In this document: positions 34,611 through 43,155 of the stretch, piece by piece | Layout: each line of letters opens with the position of its first letter | Numbering within the stretch: position 1 is the first letter of the stretch | Assembly: GCF_003014485.1 (NCBI RefSeq) | Contig: NZ_PYGA01000003.1 | Coordinates: 248,001 to 312,000 of the forward strand | Direction: 5' to 3' | Origin: Murinocardiopsis flavida | Lineage (GTDB): Bacteria; Actinomycetota; Actinomycetes; Streptosporangiales; Streptosporangiaceae | DNA length: 64,000 nucleotides | The notes under the pieces: model-generated | The model's input: only the letters and a program-made list of their open reading frames with translations | Told to the model about the DNA's origin: nothing | The model's database searches: none | Program-made: the position numbers and the translations under genes

Positions 34611-35250
34611 GGATCCCCCTGGAGGTGGTGAAGCGGTTGAGCGCAGCGAAGCACAGGTCGAGGGCGATCGCGAGGACGACGATGCCGAGGATGCCTTCGA
34701 GTGCGAGGTAGACGGCGAACGGGGTGCCGGCGCTGTCGAGCCCCTGGAGGATGAGGCGGCCCAGCCCCGGGCCGTTGACCGCGGCCGCGATGGCGGCGAT
34801 GCCGAGCAGGAGCTGGGTGGCGACCCGCAGCCCGGTGATGATCACCGGCCAGGCGATTGGCAGCTCGATCTCGCGCATGACCTGCCGGCGGCTCATCCCC
34901 ATGCCCCGCGCCGACTCGACCACGGCGGGGTCGACCTCGCGCAGCCCCACGATGGTGTTGCGGATGACGGGCAGCAGGGCGTACATGGTGAGCGCCGTGA
35001 CCGAAGGCGCGGTGCCCAATCCCAGCGGCGTGATGAGCAGGCCGAACAGGGCGTAGGACGGGATGGTCAGCAGGATTCCCGCCGCAGCGACGACCGCGGT
35101 GCGCGGTGCCGCCGTGCGGTAGGTGAGGACCGCCAGGGGGACGCCGATGAGGGTCGCCAGGGCCAGGCCCGTGAGGACGAGGAGCACGTGCTGCCCGGTG
35201 AGGCCCAGCACCTCGGTGTAGTTGCCCGCCAGGTAGCCGAAGAAGTTCAC
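34603..35250 (-). CDS. opuCB: OpuC-type ABC transporter permease
   Basis: First gene of the opuC-type operon: membrane permease of 215 aa, about five to six helices, with the ATPase-contact loop VVESARGMGMSRRQVMREIELPIAWPV and the NGPGLGRLILQGLD block. It is the partner of the second permease two genes downstream. Starts at GTG 35250; the upstream in-frame sequence is Arg/Pro-rich and looks non-coding. Osmotic induction is expected from family knowledge, but no specific operator is recognised upstream. Confidence 0.9.
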   Translation of the reverse strand: MNFFGYLAGNYTEVLGLTGQHVLLVLTGLALATLIGVPLAVLTYRTAAPRTAVVAAAGILLTIPSYALFGLLITPLGLGTAPSVTALTMYALLPVIRNTIVGLREVDPAVVESARGMGMSRRQVMREIELPIAWPVIITGLRVATQLLLGIAAIAAAVNGPGLGRLILQGLDSAGTPFAVYLALEGILGIVVLAIALDLCFAALNRFTTSRGIRA

Positions 35251-35454
35251 CGGAGGGCCCCCACGGCAAGGGCGGGCAGCGCGGCGGGGCGCCTGCCGTG
35301 CGGCGCGCGGTGCGCGGCGCCGCCACGGGGTGCGGCGGGGCCTGCGGGGTCCGGACGCGCTGTGCACGGTTCCATGCGCGTCAGCATGACATGCCCGGAC
35401 GGGTCGGACAGGGGGCCCGGCGCGGCTTGTGGGCGGGAATCGGCCAAATGGTGA

Positions 35455-35505
35455 CCGTCCCGTGATACCGCGGTGCGCTGCGGCGGGCCGCGGATCACGG
35501 GACGG
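35455..35505. terminator. Long hairpin (18 paired bases, one bulge) after the DUF6504 gene
   Basis: CCGTCCCGTGAT (35455-35466), a bulged A, CCGCGG, a 14-nt loop, then the complementary CCGCGG-ATCACGGGACGG ending at 35505. It stands between the leftward DUF6504 gene and the opuC operon. Confidence 0.65.
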
Positions 35506-35508
35506 GGG

Positions 35509-35766
35509 TCAGGTCCACACGCGGCGCAGGGTCCACTTCTCGGTGGCGGAGTCGAGCGTGATGTCGGCGATGTTGCTCTCGCCGTGGTCGGACTCCGCGG
35601 CCACCCGGACGAGGGTGACAGGGGTGTCGCGTGCGGTGCGGGCGCCGGGGTCGTGCCAGGTGCCGATGACCCGGCGGACCCGGTACATGTGCCCGCGCCA
35701 GGCGAAGAGTGCGGGGTGCCCGCCGGTGGTCGATCGGACGTCGATCCGTTCGTTGAAGAGGCTCAC
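35509..35766 (-). CDS. DUF6504 family protein, LexA-regulated
   Basis: Small protein of 85 aa matching the actinobacterial DUF6504 type: SLFNERIDVRSTTGGHPALF, AWRGHMYRVRRVIGTWHD and the C-terminal TEKWTLRRVW. In other actinomycetes such genes lie near DNA polymerase IV (dinB), suggesting a DNA-damage role. Here a perfect SOS box lies 14 bp upstream of GTG 35766, which supports that independently. Function of the protein is unknown; no dinB in the window. Confidence 0.85.
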   Translation of the reverse strand: MSLFNERIDVRSTTGGHPALFAWRGHMYRVRRVIGTWHDPGARTARDTPVTLVRVAAESDHGESNIADITLDSATEKWTLRRVWT

Positions 35767-35779
35767 ACGAACAGTGTAA

Positions 35780-35795
35780 TCGAACTCGTGTTCGA
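35780..35795. promoter_or_regulatory. LexA-binding SOS box
   Basis: TCGAACTCGTGTTCGA is a 16-bp inverted repeat with the form CGAAC-N4-GTTCG, matching the actinobacterial and Bacillus-type LexA consensus without mismatch in the arms. It overlaps the likely promoter of the DUF6504 gene (GATAAT on the minus strand at 35800-35795). Confidence 0.85.
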
Positions 35796-36003
35796 TTATC
35801 CAGCGACCGCGCCGACCGTGCGCTCCGATGCGGATGCGCCCCTCGTCCCCGCCGGAACGCGGCACCACCCTAGGGTCCCGGCGCCGGCGGGCGCGCGCGG
35901 CGCGCCGGAGCCGACGGGCCGGCCGCGACGGGTGCACTATCCTGCGCGGGACGGCCGGTCCACGGGAGAGGACCCGCCGCATCGCAGGTGAGGAGCGCGG
36001 GCC

Positions 36004-36663
36004 ATGGCCGAACCGGATCGGGGCGAGCACGTCCCGGGCGCCCCCGTGCTCTCGGCCCCCGTGCCCGAGCGCCTGCTCGCCGCTGCCACCCGGCTCTTCG
36101 CCGAGCGGGGCTTCGAGCGCACATCGGTCCAGGACCTGGTCGGCGCCGCCGGCGTCACCAAGGGTGCGATGTACCACTACTTCAGCTCGAAGGACGACCT
36201 GCTGTTCGCGATCTACCAGCGAGTCCTCGCCAAGCAGATGGACCGGCTCGCCGCCTACGCCGACTCCGGCGCCCCGCTGGAGGAGCGGCTGCACGGCGCG
36301 GCGGCCGACGTCGTCCGCACCACCGTCGAGCACCTCGACGACGCCCTGATCTTCTTCCGCTCCCTGCACATGCTCTCCGCCGACCGGCAGGCCATGGTCC
36401 GGAAGGAGCGGCGCGCCTACCACGAGCGGTTCCGCGCCATGGTCGAGGAGGGCCGGAGCAGCGGGCGCCTGCGCTCCGACATCCCCGCCGACATCGTCGT
36501 GAACCAGTTCTTCGGCGCGGTCCACCACCTCGGCATGTGGTTCCGCGCCGACGGCGAGCTGAGCGGGGACGACGTCGGCCGCTACTACGCCGACCTGCTG
36601 CTCGCCGCGCTGCGCCCGCAGCAGCCCGGCGGGGGCGGCGCGGTTCCGGACGCCGGGCGGTAG
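36004..36663 (+). CDS. TetR family transcriptional regulator
   Basis: TetR-type regulator of 219 aa. HTH region (about 22-68): RLLAAATRLFAERGFERTSV and AAGVTKGAMYHYFSSKDDLL. C-terminal domain with DVVRTTVEHLDDALIFFRS and NQFFGAVHHLGMWFRADGE resembles the TetR_C (KstR2/AcrR-like) class often controlling lipid or CoA-linked metabolism. Followed by a tandem 31-bp repeat with palindromic GCACGTGC cores and by a DUF418 membrane-protein gene that may be its target. ATG 36004. Confidence 0.88.
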   Translation: MAEPDRGEHVPGAPVLSAPVPERLLAAATRLFAERGFERTSVQDLVGAAGVTKGAMYHYFSSKDDLLFAIYQRVLAKQMDRLAAYADSGAPLEERLHGAAADVVRTTVEHLDDALIFFRSLHMLSADRQAMVRKERRAYHERFRAMVEEGRSSGRLRSDIPADIVVNQFFGAVHHLGMWFRADGELSGDDVGRYYADLLLAALRPQQPGGGGAVPDAGR

Positions 36664-36673
36664 ATCCGCGTGC

Positions 36674-36735
36674 GCGGTCCCCGACGCACGTGCAGAACAT
36701 TCCCGCGGTCCCCGACGCACGTGCAGAACATTCCC
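36674..36735. repeat. 31-bp tandem duplication with GCACGTGC palindromes
   Basis: GCGGTCCCCGACGCACGTGC plus AGAACATTCCC occurs at 36674-36704 and again, identical, at 36705-36735. Each contains the palindrome GCACGTGC. It lies between the TetR stop and the DUF418 start, so it could be a double operator. Confidence 0.8.
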
Positions 36736-36788
36736 GCGGACGCCGCGCCGTCGCGGAGCACGGCCCCCGGTCCCGTTATGGTCGATTG

Positions 36789-37862
36789 ATGGGGGATCCG
36801 GGGATCGGGGGAGACGTGGCAGGTCAGGGCGGTGTGCGAGCGCATACGGAGGACGCGGGCGGCGCTGCTGAGCCGGACGGGTCCGGCGGGGAGCGCGCGG
36901 GCACCGGCCGGGTGCGCGCCCTCGACGCGCTGCGCGGGTTCGCCCTGTGCGGGATCATCTTCGCCAACGCCCCGGCGATGGCGGCCATGGCGTACCGGGA
37001 CGACGCCGGGCAGCGCGCGATCGGGCGGACCGTCGTCGACCTCGCCGTCCAGGGCCGCTTCTTTCCGATCTTCAGCTTCCTGTTCGGAATCGGGTTCGCC
37101 GTCATCCTGGCGAACGCCGAGGGGCGCTCCGCGCGCCCCCGCCTGGTGCTGCTGCGCAGGCTGGTCGCCCTGGGCCTCCTCGGCGCGGCGCACCAGCTGC
37201 TCCAGCCGGGCGAGGCGCTGCTGCCGTACGCGATCGTCGGCATCGTCGTCCTCCTCCCCGCGTCGTTCATCCCCCGATGGCTGGTCCTGGGGGCCGGCGT
37301 CGTCGGGACCGTGCTGGGGGTGACGGCCGTCCACGGCGGGGTCGGGCTGATCCCCGGCCTGTTCCTGCTCGGCATGGCGGTGGTCCGCTACGGCGTCGTG
37401 CGCGAACTGGCCGAAAAGGCGTGGCCGGCGTGGGTCGGGCTGGTCGCGGGCGGCGCGGGGGCGGCCGTGCTGCTGGCCCGCTACGGCCGCGATCCGATGG
37501 CCCCCGTGTTCTACGACATCCAGCCGGCAGCGGGCCTGCTCCTGGCGATCGCGCTGAGCGGGCTGCTGATCCTGCTGCTGAAGGTGCCGGTGCTCGGCGG
37601 TGCGCTCTCGGCGGTCCTGGAGCCCTTGGGCCGCATGGCCCTCACCAACTACATCGCGGCGACCCTGCTGCTGCTGGTCGCCGTCCCACTGGTCGGGCTG
37701 GCCGGTTCGCACGACTACCTGCTCATGGCGCTGCTCTGCGCCGGGATCCTCGCGGTGCAGGCGCTGTACAGCGCCTGGTGGCTGGGGTCCAACCGCTACG
37801 GGCCGCTGGAATGGGTCCTGCGCAGGGTCACCTGGTGGGGTACCCCGCCGGAGCGCGGGTGA
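36789..37862 (+). CDS. DUF418 domain membrane protein
   Basis: Integral membrane protein of 357 aa with about nine to ten helices. After a polar, Gly-rich N-terminus of about 45 residues comes RVRALDALRGFALCGIIFAN, the conserved start of this acyltransferase-3-related family, then FFPIFSFLFGIGFAVIL, and the DUF418 C-terminal block GRMALTNYIAATLLLL with YGPLEWVLRRVTW. Function unknown. ATG 36789 lacks a clear ribosome-binding site; a downstream GTG near 36817 is possible. Confidence 0.82.
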   Translation: MGDPGIGGDVAGQGGVRAHTEDAGGAAEPDGSGGERAGTGRVRALDALRGFALCGIIFANAPAMAAMAYRDDAGQRAIGRTVVDLAVQGRFFPIFSFLFGIGFAVILANAEGRSARPRLVLLRRLVALGLLGAAHQLLQPGEALLPYAIVGIVVLLPASFIPRWLVLGAGVVGTVLGVTAVHGGVGLIPGLFLLGMAVVRYGVVRELAEKAWPAWVGLVAGGAGAAVLLARYGRDPMAPVFYDIQPAAGLLLAIALSGLLILLLKVPVLGGALSAVLEPLGRMALTNYIAATLLLLVAVPLVGLAGSHDYLLMALLCAGILAVQALYSAWWLGSNRYGPLEWVLRRVTWWGTPPERG

Positions 37863-37875
37863 GCGCGCCGCGCGT

Positions 37876-38553
37876 TCAGTTCAGCCCGTGCCGCTCCAGT
37901 TCCGCCGCGACCTCGTCGAGGAACGCGTCGACCTGGTCGGGCGCGTAGCCGGGGCGCAGCCGGGTCGTGGTGAACCGCTCGGCGCGGACCCGCGCCGCCG
38001 TCAGCATGCCGCTTTCGGTCGCGCCGGGCGCGTCCTTGCCGTCCCGCAGCGTCACCAGGGTGGCCTCGACGTGGTCGAGGAAGGAGTCGACCTCCTCCTC
38101 GTCGTACCCGGTGTGCATCCGTGTCGTGTCGAAGTACCTGTTGCGCACGTCGGCGGGTGTCATACCGGTCGGCCGGGCCTCGTCGGCGCCGCTGGTGGTG
38201 GTCGCGGTGCGGGGCCGGTCGCCGCGCGCCGGGTCCGGGCCGTCGCCGTGCGCGGGATCGGCTGCGCCCCGCTCACCGGACTCGCGGGCGCGCAGCTCGG
38301 CGGCGATCTCGTCGAGGAGGTCGTCCACCTGGCCTTCGTCGTAGCCCGTCGTCATGAACGTCGACCGGAACGAGGAGCTCTCGATGGCGGCGGCGGTGAC
38401 GCCCCGCCGACCCGGGTCCTCTCCGCGGTCGAGGGCGCGCAGGGTCGCCTCGACGCGTTCGAGGAGGAGGTCGACGTCCTCCTGGTTGTAGCCGCGGCGC
38501 ATGCGGGCCGAGCGGAACCGCGTGGCGCGGATGTCCTCGGGCGTCAGTGGCAT
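37876..38553 (-). CDS. DivIVA-domain repeat protein (four copies)
   Basis: Soluble protein of 225 aa built from four copies of the short DivIVA N-terminal-like motif, at about residues 8-38, 56-86, 138-168 and 190-220. The consensus is F-x2-T/S-x-M/L-x2-GY-x3-VD-x2-L-x2-V/I-x-A-x-L; examples are RMRRGYNQEDVDLLLERV and TRMHTGYDEEEVDSFLDHV. An Asp/Gly/Pro/Arg-rich linker separates the two pairs. In DivIVA/Wag31 this motif binds curved membrane at cell poles. There is no long coiled coil, so it is not a classical polar scaffold. Next to a second protein with related half-motifs. Confidence 0.8.
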   Translation of the reverse strand: MPLTPEDIRATRFRSARMRRGYNQEDVDLLLERVEATLRALDRGEDPGRRGVTAAAIESSSFRSTFMTTGYDEGQVDDLLDEIAAELRARESGERGAADPAHGDGPDPARGDRPRTATTTSGADEARPTGMTPADVRNRYFDTTRMHTGYDEEEVDSFLDHVEATLVTLRDGKDAPGATESGMLTAARVRAERFTTTRLRPGYAPDQVDAFLDEVAAELERHGLN

Positions 38554-38612
38554 GTGCCCATTGTGCCTGGAACGGGACCGAACGCCGCACTCCACGCGCC
38601 GTTGGGGGACCT

Positions 38613-38888
38613 TCAGTGCGGGCGCCCGGCGGCGAACCGCTCGACGAGCTGCGCCACCTGGCGCCGGTCGTAGCCGCGCATGACGACGTCGAGCGCCGCC
38701 AGCCGCCGGAGGGCCTCCTCGGCGGTGACGGCGGGCGCGGCGGGGGCCTCGTCCGGCGCGGGGTCGCGCGCGGCCTGGATGTCCGCCATCAGGATGTCGA
38801 CCTGTTCGCGGTCGTAGCCGCGCAGGACGACGTCGAAGGCCGCCGGGGCGTTCTCCTCGGGGAAGAAGTCGTTCAGGGGAGGTGCCAT
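38613..38888 (-). CDS. Small protein with two DivIVA-like half motifs
   Basis: Protein of 91 aa. Two matching segments, FDVVLRGYDREQVDILMADI (about 18-37) and LDVVMRGYDRRQVAQLVERF (about 65-84), retain the RGYD-x2-QV core of the DivIVA motif but lack the upstream Phe/Met pair. Separated by an Ala/Pro/Glu-rich linker. ATG 38888. Located 60 bp upstream of the four-copy gene on the same strand; the two probably act together. Confidence 0.7.
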   Translation of the reverse strand: MAPPLNDFFPEENAPAAFDVVLRGYDREQVDILMADIQAARDPAPDEAPAAPAVTAEEALRRLAALDVVMRGYDRRQVAQLVERFAAGRPH

Positions 38889-38926
38889 AGGCGGGAGTCT
38901 GGCACTGGGCGCATACCGTGCGAAAG

Positions 38927-38960
38927 GACCGCGGGGGCCCATATGGGGCCCGAAGCGGTC
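38927..38960. terminator. Hairpin after the amidase gene
   Basis: GACCGC (38927-38932) pairs with GCGGTC (38955-38960), enclosing GGGCCC-ATAT-GGGGCCC. It begins 4 bp beyond the amidase stop codon (leftward). Confidence 0.55.
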
Positions 38961-38963
38961 GGA

Positions 38964-39884
38964 TCAGTCGCCTACGAGGTAGCGGATGACGCCGGCCGCG
39001 GTGGCGTCGGCGGCGCGGACGCGCCACTCGGGGTCGGTGAGTTTCGCGGCGTCCTCGGCGTTGCGCATGTTGCCGACTTCGAGGAACACCTTGGGGACGG
39101 TCGACAGGTTGAGCCCGCCGAGGTCGGTGCGGACGTCGATGCCGTCCTCGCCGAGGTAGTCGGAGTAGGGCTGGCCGGACAGCTCGTGGAACTGGTCGCG
39201 GACGTCCTCGGCGAGGGTCCGCGACGGCTTCACGATGTCCTCGGTGTGGCCGTCGATGCGGCCCGGGGCGATGACGTGGAAGCCGCTGCCGTCGGCGGAT
39301 GAGCCGTCGGCGTGGATGGAGATGGCGGCGTCGGCCTCGGCGCGGTTGCCGATCTCGGCCCGTTCGTCGATGCACGGGCCGACGCCCTTGTCGTCCGTGC
39401 GGGTGTAGACGACCTTCACCCCCTCGGCTTCCAGCCGCTTTCCGAGCTTCTTTGCGAAGTCCCAGGTGAAGCGGTGTTCCGGGTATCCGTCATTGGTGCT
39501 CGCGCCGACCGTGTCGCACTCCTTCTCGGCGGGTCCGGCGGGAACGGGCTCGGCGATCTCCTCGGCGGCGTCGGCGTTGCCGCCGTTGTGGCCCGGGTCG
39601 ATGGCGACGGTCGTCCCCGCGAGGGGGCCCTCGCTCTTCGTGCCGCCGCTGCCGGGCGCGCCGCCGCCCTGCGGGCTGGGGCCGGGCCGGGAGGCGCCCC
39701 GGTTGTCGTCGGGGTCGGCGCCCGGTGCGGGCGACGGCGGCGCGGGGCCGCCCTCGGCGCCGGCGCCGGCGCAGGCCGCGCACAGGGCGAGGGCCGCCGC
39801 CGCCGCGAGGACCGCCGCCGTGCGCGGCACCGGACCGCGTGCGTCTGTGCCTGCACTGCCTTCGCCTGCACTGCCAAAGAACAT
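38964..39884 (-). CDS. N-acetylmuramoyl-L-alanine amidase lipoprotein (Amidase_3)
   Basis: Zinc amidase of 306 aa cleaving the lactyl-L-Ala bond of peptidoglycan. Signal sequence AAVLAAAAALALCAACAG with lipobox CAAC, a Pro/Gly/Asp-rich linker (about 40-88), then the Amidase_3 domain: VAIDPGHNGG with the first Zn His, EHRFTWDFAKKLGKRLEAEG, VVYTRTDD, the second Zn His in AAISIHADGS and the catalytic Glu in VFLEVGNMRNAEDA. An insertion with two cysteines (KECDTVG, VGPCIDER) may form a disulfide. ATG 39884. Confidence 0.9.
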   Translation of the reverse strand: MFFGSAGEGSAGTDARGPVPRTAAVLAAAAALALCAACAGAGAEGGPAPPSPAPGADPDDNRGASRPGPSPQGGGAPGSGGTKSEGPLAGTTVAIDPGHNGGNADAAEEIAEPVPAGPAEKECDTVGASTNDGYPEHRFTWDFAKKLGKRLEAEGVKVVYTRTDDKGVGPCIDERAEIGNRAEADAAISIHADGSSADGSGFHVIAPGRIDGHTEDIVKPSRTLAEDVRDQFHELSGQPYSDYLGEDGIDVRTDLGGLNLSTVPKVFLEVGNMRNAEDAAKLTDPEWRVRAADATAAGVIRYLVGD

Positions 39885-40102
39885 GGGCGGGTCGACGTCC
39901 TCGGCTCGTCGGGGGCGGGGTCACCACAACCTACGCCACGGGGCGGCGCGGCACCGCAGTGCGGCGGTCCCCGTTGCCTCGCCCGGAACGGGTCGCGGTG
40001 TGCGGCGGCGGATCCGGGGAACGAATCAGGCAGGAAACGCGTCATATCTCAAGACGGCGGGACCGGCCGCCGTTCCACGAGAACTCCTTTCGAGGTGAGA
40101 CC

Positions 40103-40465
40103 ATGCGCAAGACCAACCGCGCCGCGGCCGGCGCCGCTGCCTGGAACGTCGTGCACGACAGCACCAAGCCCGGGCGCCCCTCGCTCGCGGCGCGCGCCGG
40201 GGCCCTCCCGCGGATGCTGGGTTCGCGGTTCCGGGGGCACTACCCGGAACTGACCACGTCGCGGCTGCTGATGTACCTGGTCGCTGTCCTCTACATCGCG
40301 TCGCCCATCGACCTCGTACCGGAGCTGTTCGTTCCGTTCCTCGGGTTCGGCGACGACATCGTGGTCGCCGTGTGGCTGGCCGGGGGGCTCATGGGCGAGA
40401 CCGAGCGCTTCCTCGCCTGGGAGCAGCACGGCCCCCAATACGTCAAGGGCAACGTGGTCGGCTGA
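40103..40465 (+). CDS. DUF1232 (YkvA-like) small membrane protein
   Basis: Protein of 120 aa with a DUF1232 motif: LLMYLVAVLYIASPIDLVPE followed by LGFGDDIVVAVWLAGGL. The SPIDLVPE turn between two hydrophobic helices is the family hallmark. N-terminal 45 residues are basic. ATG 40103 follows GAGGTGAG. Function unknown. Confidence 0.88.
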   Translation: MRKTNRAAAGAAAWNVVHDSTKPGRPSLAARAGALPRMLGSRFRGHYPELTTSRLLMYLVAVLYIASPIDLVPELFVPFLGFGDDIVVAVWLAGGLMGETERFLAWEQHGPQYVKGNVVG

Positions 40466-40473
40466 GCGCCGCA

Positions 40474-40510
40474 CACCGGACCCGGGGGAGGCACTCCCCC
40501 GGGTCCGGTG
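40474..40510 (+). terminator. 17-bp perfect stem, 3-nt loop
   Basis: Arms 40474-40490 and 40494-40510 are exact complements around GCA. The hairpin follows the DUF1232 stop by 8 bp and precedes the ABC transporter operon by 50 bp, separating two rightward transcription units. Confidence 0.75.
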
Positions 40511-40560
40511 CGTAAGGTCGGACGGCGGGCGGCGCCGCCCTCCGACCCCCGGGAGACCCG

Positions 40561-42153
40561 TTGAGCGAACAACGCCGCAGCAGCCGGATCCGCCCATGGG
40601 CCGCCGCTGCCGCCGGTGCCGCCGTGCTCGCCGCCGCGGCCGGCTGCACCGGCGGCGCATCGGACGACGGGGCCGGCGCCTCGCTCACCTACGCGCTCGG
40701 CGACGAACCCGAGCAGCTCAACCCCGTGCTCGTCGACGAGCACCTCGACCCCGTGACCGAAATGGTGTTCCGCGGCCTGACCGCGCACGACGCCGACAAC
40801 AGGATCGTGCCGTCGCTCGCCGAGAGCTGGGACGTCGGCGACGGCGGCCGGACCTACAACTTCACCCTGCGCGACGACGTCACCTGGCACGACGGGGCGG
40901 AGTTCGGCGCCGACGACGTCGTGTTCACCGTGCGGGAGGTCCGCGACGGCGGACTGCCCACCAGCCACAAGTTCGCCGGCGTCGAGAAGGTCACGGCGCC
41001 CGACGACCGCACCGTGGTGATCGAGCTCGCCGAACCCGCTCCCGCACTGCTCGACAGCCTGTCCAACGGGATCCTCCCCGAGCACCTGCTGGCGGACAAG
41101 GGGATCGACGACCCGGAGTTCGGCCGCGCCCCCGTGGGCACCGGGCCGTTCCGTCTGGAGCGCTGGGAGCACCGGGAGTACGCCGAGCTCCGCGCCTTCG
41201 CCGACTACCACGAGGGCCCGCCCGGTCTCGACGAGGTGGTCGTCGCCTACGTCCCCGACGCCGCGACCCGCCTCATCCGGCTGCGCAACGGCGAGGTCGA
41301 CGCCGCCTCCCTCGAACCCCGCCAGGCCGCCCAGGCCGCCCAGGCCGCCGGGGACGACGGCACCCGGCTGGCGGTCTACCCGACCGCCGACTACCGCGGC
41401 ATCCTGTTCAACATGGCCGACGGGATGTTCGACGACCCGGCGCCGCGCCGGGCCATGAACCACGCCGTCGACCGCGAGGCCGTCGTCACGACGGTGCTGC
41501 ACGGCTACGGCGCGCCCGCGTCCGGGCCGCTCGACCGCAGCGCCTTCCACACCGGCGGCGACGGGTACGGCTTCGACCCCGACCGGGTCGAGTCGATCAT
41601 GGCGGACGCGGGGTACCGGCGGAACGGCGACGGGATCTGGACGGGCGACGACGGCCCCGTCGAGTTCGAGCTCACCACCTTCGCCGAGGACGGCCTGCGG
41701 GCGGCGATGATCGAGGTGCTCGCCACCCAGCTCCGCGAGCAGGGCTTCGACGTGACGGCGGAGCCCACCCCGCGCGACTCCGTCGACTGGGCGGAGGTCC
41801 AGGCGTTCCTCATCGGATGGGGGACCCCCTACGACCCCGATGGCTCCCTGTACGGGCCGTTCCACTCCACCGAGGCGCTCGGCAAGGGCGGGTCGAACTA
41901 CGGGAGCTACGCGAACAAGAAGGTCGACGGCGCCCTCGACCGCGGCCGCCGCACCGGCGGCACCGAGGAGCGGCGGGACGCCTACGCCGACCTCCAGCGG
42001 GAGCTGGTGGACGACCCGCCCTACGTCTGGGTGTCCTACCTCGACGCGGTCAACGCGGTCCCGGCCGACCTCGAAGGGCCGCGCGAACGCACACTCGCGC
42101 ACCACGGCTACGGCTTCTTCTGGAACGTCCACGACTGGACCCGCGCCGACTGA
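40561..42153 (+). CDS. Peptide/nickel-type ABC transporter substrate-binding lipoprotein
   Basis: SBP_bac_5-family binding lipoprotein of 530 aa. Lipobox AAAAGCTG (Cys about 30); family marks include LAESWDVGDGGRTYNFTLRD, VTWHDGAEFGADDVVFTVRE, GTGPFRLERWEHREY and RRAMNHAVDREAVV. Start is TTG 40561 behind GGGAGA. It is the first gene of a five-component transporter. Peptides, nickel complexes or metallophores are all possible substrates; the sequence does not decide between them. Confidence 0.92.
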   Translation: MSEQRRSSRIRPWAAAAAGAAVLAAAAGCTGGASDDGAGASLTYALGDEPEQLNPVLVDEHLDPVTEMVFRGLTAHDADNRIVPSLAESWDVGDGGRTYNFTLRDDVTWHDGAEFGADDVVFTVREVRDGGLPTSHKFAGVEKVTAPDDRTVVIELAEPAPALLDSLSNGILPEHLLADKGIDDPEFGRAPVGTGPFRLERWEHREYAELRAFADYHEGPPGLDEVVVAYVPDAATRLIRLRNGEVDAASLEPRQAAQAAQAAGDDGTRLAVYPTADYRGILFNMADGMFDDPAPRRAMNHAVDREAVVTTVLHGYGAPASGPLDRSAFHTGGDGYGFDPDRVESIMADAGYRRNGDGIWTGDDGPVEFELTTFAEDGLRAAMIEVLATQLREQGFDVTAEPTPRDSVDWAEVQAFLIGWGTPYDPDGSLYGPFHSTEALGKGGSNYGSYANKKVDGALDRGRRTGGTEERRDAYADLQRELVDDPPYVWVSYLDAVNAVPADLEGPRERTLAHHGYGFFWNVHDWTRAD

Positions 42154-42177
42154 CCGGCCGCAGGTGAGGAGTTCGAC

Positions 42178-43155
42178 GTGGCGATCTTCGCCCTGCGCCG
42201 CGCCGGTGCGGCGCTGCTCGTCGTCGCGGCCCTGTCCGTCGGCAGCTTCGTGCTGCTCGAACTCGCGCCGGGCGACCCGGCCAGAGCGGTGCTGGAGGCC
42301 CGCTCCGGCGGGCGGCCGGTGCCGGAGGCCGCGGTGCGCGAACAGCGGGCGGCGATGGGCGTCGACGCGCCGCTGCCCGCCCGCTACGCGTCCTGGGTCG
42401 GCGGGCTGGTGCGGGGCGACCTCGGCCTGTCGTACGCGAGCGGGCGCCCCGTCGCCGATGAGATCGCCGCGGCCCTGCCGTGGACCCTGCTGCTGACCGG
42501 CGCCGCACTGGTCCTGGCCTGCGGCGGCGCCATCGCCTTGGGGCTGACCGCAGGGCTCACCCGCAGTACCGCGCTGCGCCGCTGCATCGAGCTCGCGATG
42601 TTCGCCCTCGGCGGGCTCCCCGGGTTCGTCGGGGCGCTGGCGCTGCTCTTCGTGTTCTCCGTCTGGCTCGGCTGGCTGCCCTCCGGCGGGCTCGGCCGGC
42701 CGGGCGCGGACCCCGCGCCGGGGGACGTCCTGCGCGCCCTCGTCCTCCCGGCGGCGGCCCTCGCGTTCGGCCACCACTTCGGCGTGTACGTGCGCCTCGT
42801 GCAGACCGGGGTCGCGCGGGTGCGCGACTCGGTGCACGTCGCGGCGGCCGAGGCGCGCGGGCTCCCCGCGTGGCGGGTGCGGACCCGGCACATCCTGCGC
42901 CCCGGCCTCGTGCCGTTCGCCGCCCGCTTCGGGGCCGGAGCGGCGCACCTCATCGCCGGGGCCTACACGGTGGAGCTGGTGTTCGCCTGGCCGGGGATGG
43001 GCCGGCTCGCGCTCGACGCCGCACGCGGGCACGACCTGCCGGTCCTGGTCGCGGTGGTGATGGTCACCGGGGGCCTCATCGTGCTGGCGACGTTCGCGGG
43101 AGAGGTCGCCACCGCCCGCCTCGACCCCCGCATCCACCTCGGCGGCAAGGGCTAG
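42178..43155 (+). CDS. ABC transporter permease (DppB/NikB type)
   Basis: Permease of 325 aa with six helices. N-terminal LLVVAALSVGSFVLLELAPG followed by the periplasmic insertion typical of DppB (GDPARAVLEARSGG, ARYASWVGGLVRGDLGLSYA). EAA loop: VHVAAAEARGLPAWRVRTRHIL, then GAAHLIAGAYTVELVFAWPG. GTG 42178 follows GGTGAGGAG. It pairs with the DppC/NikC permease, from which it is separated by a pentapeptide-repeat gene. Confidence 0.92.
   Translation: MAIFALRRAGAALLVVAALSVGSFVLLELAPGDPARAVLEARSGGRPVPEAAVREQRAAMGVDAPLPARYASWVGGLVRGDLGLSYASGRPVADEIAAALPWTLLLTGAALVLACGGAIALGLTAGLTRSTALRRCIELAMFALGGLPGFVGALALLFVFSVWLGWLPSGGLGRPGADPAPGDVLRALVLPAAALAFGHHFGVYVRLVQTGVARVRDSVHVAAAEARGLPAWRVRTRHILRPGLVPFAARFGAGAAHLIAGAYTVELVFAWPGMGRLALDAARGHDLPVLVAVVMVTGGLIVLATFAGEVATARLDPRIHLGGKG

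Noticed and set aside
36790-37862. Reading the TetR-DUF418 region as one long plus-strand protein
   Set aside because: A frame spans both, but the upstream half is out of frame with the clear TetR domain and is Arg/Pro-rich noise.
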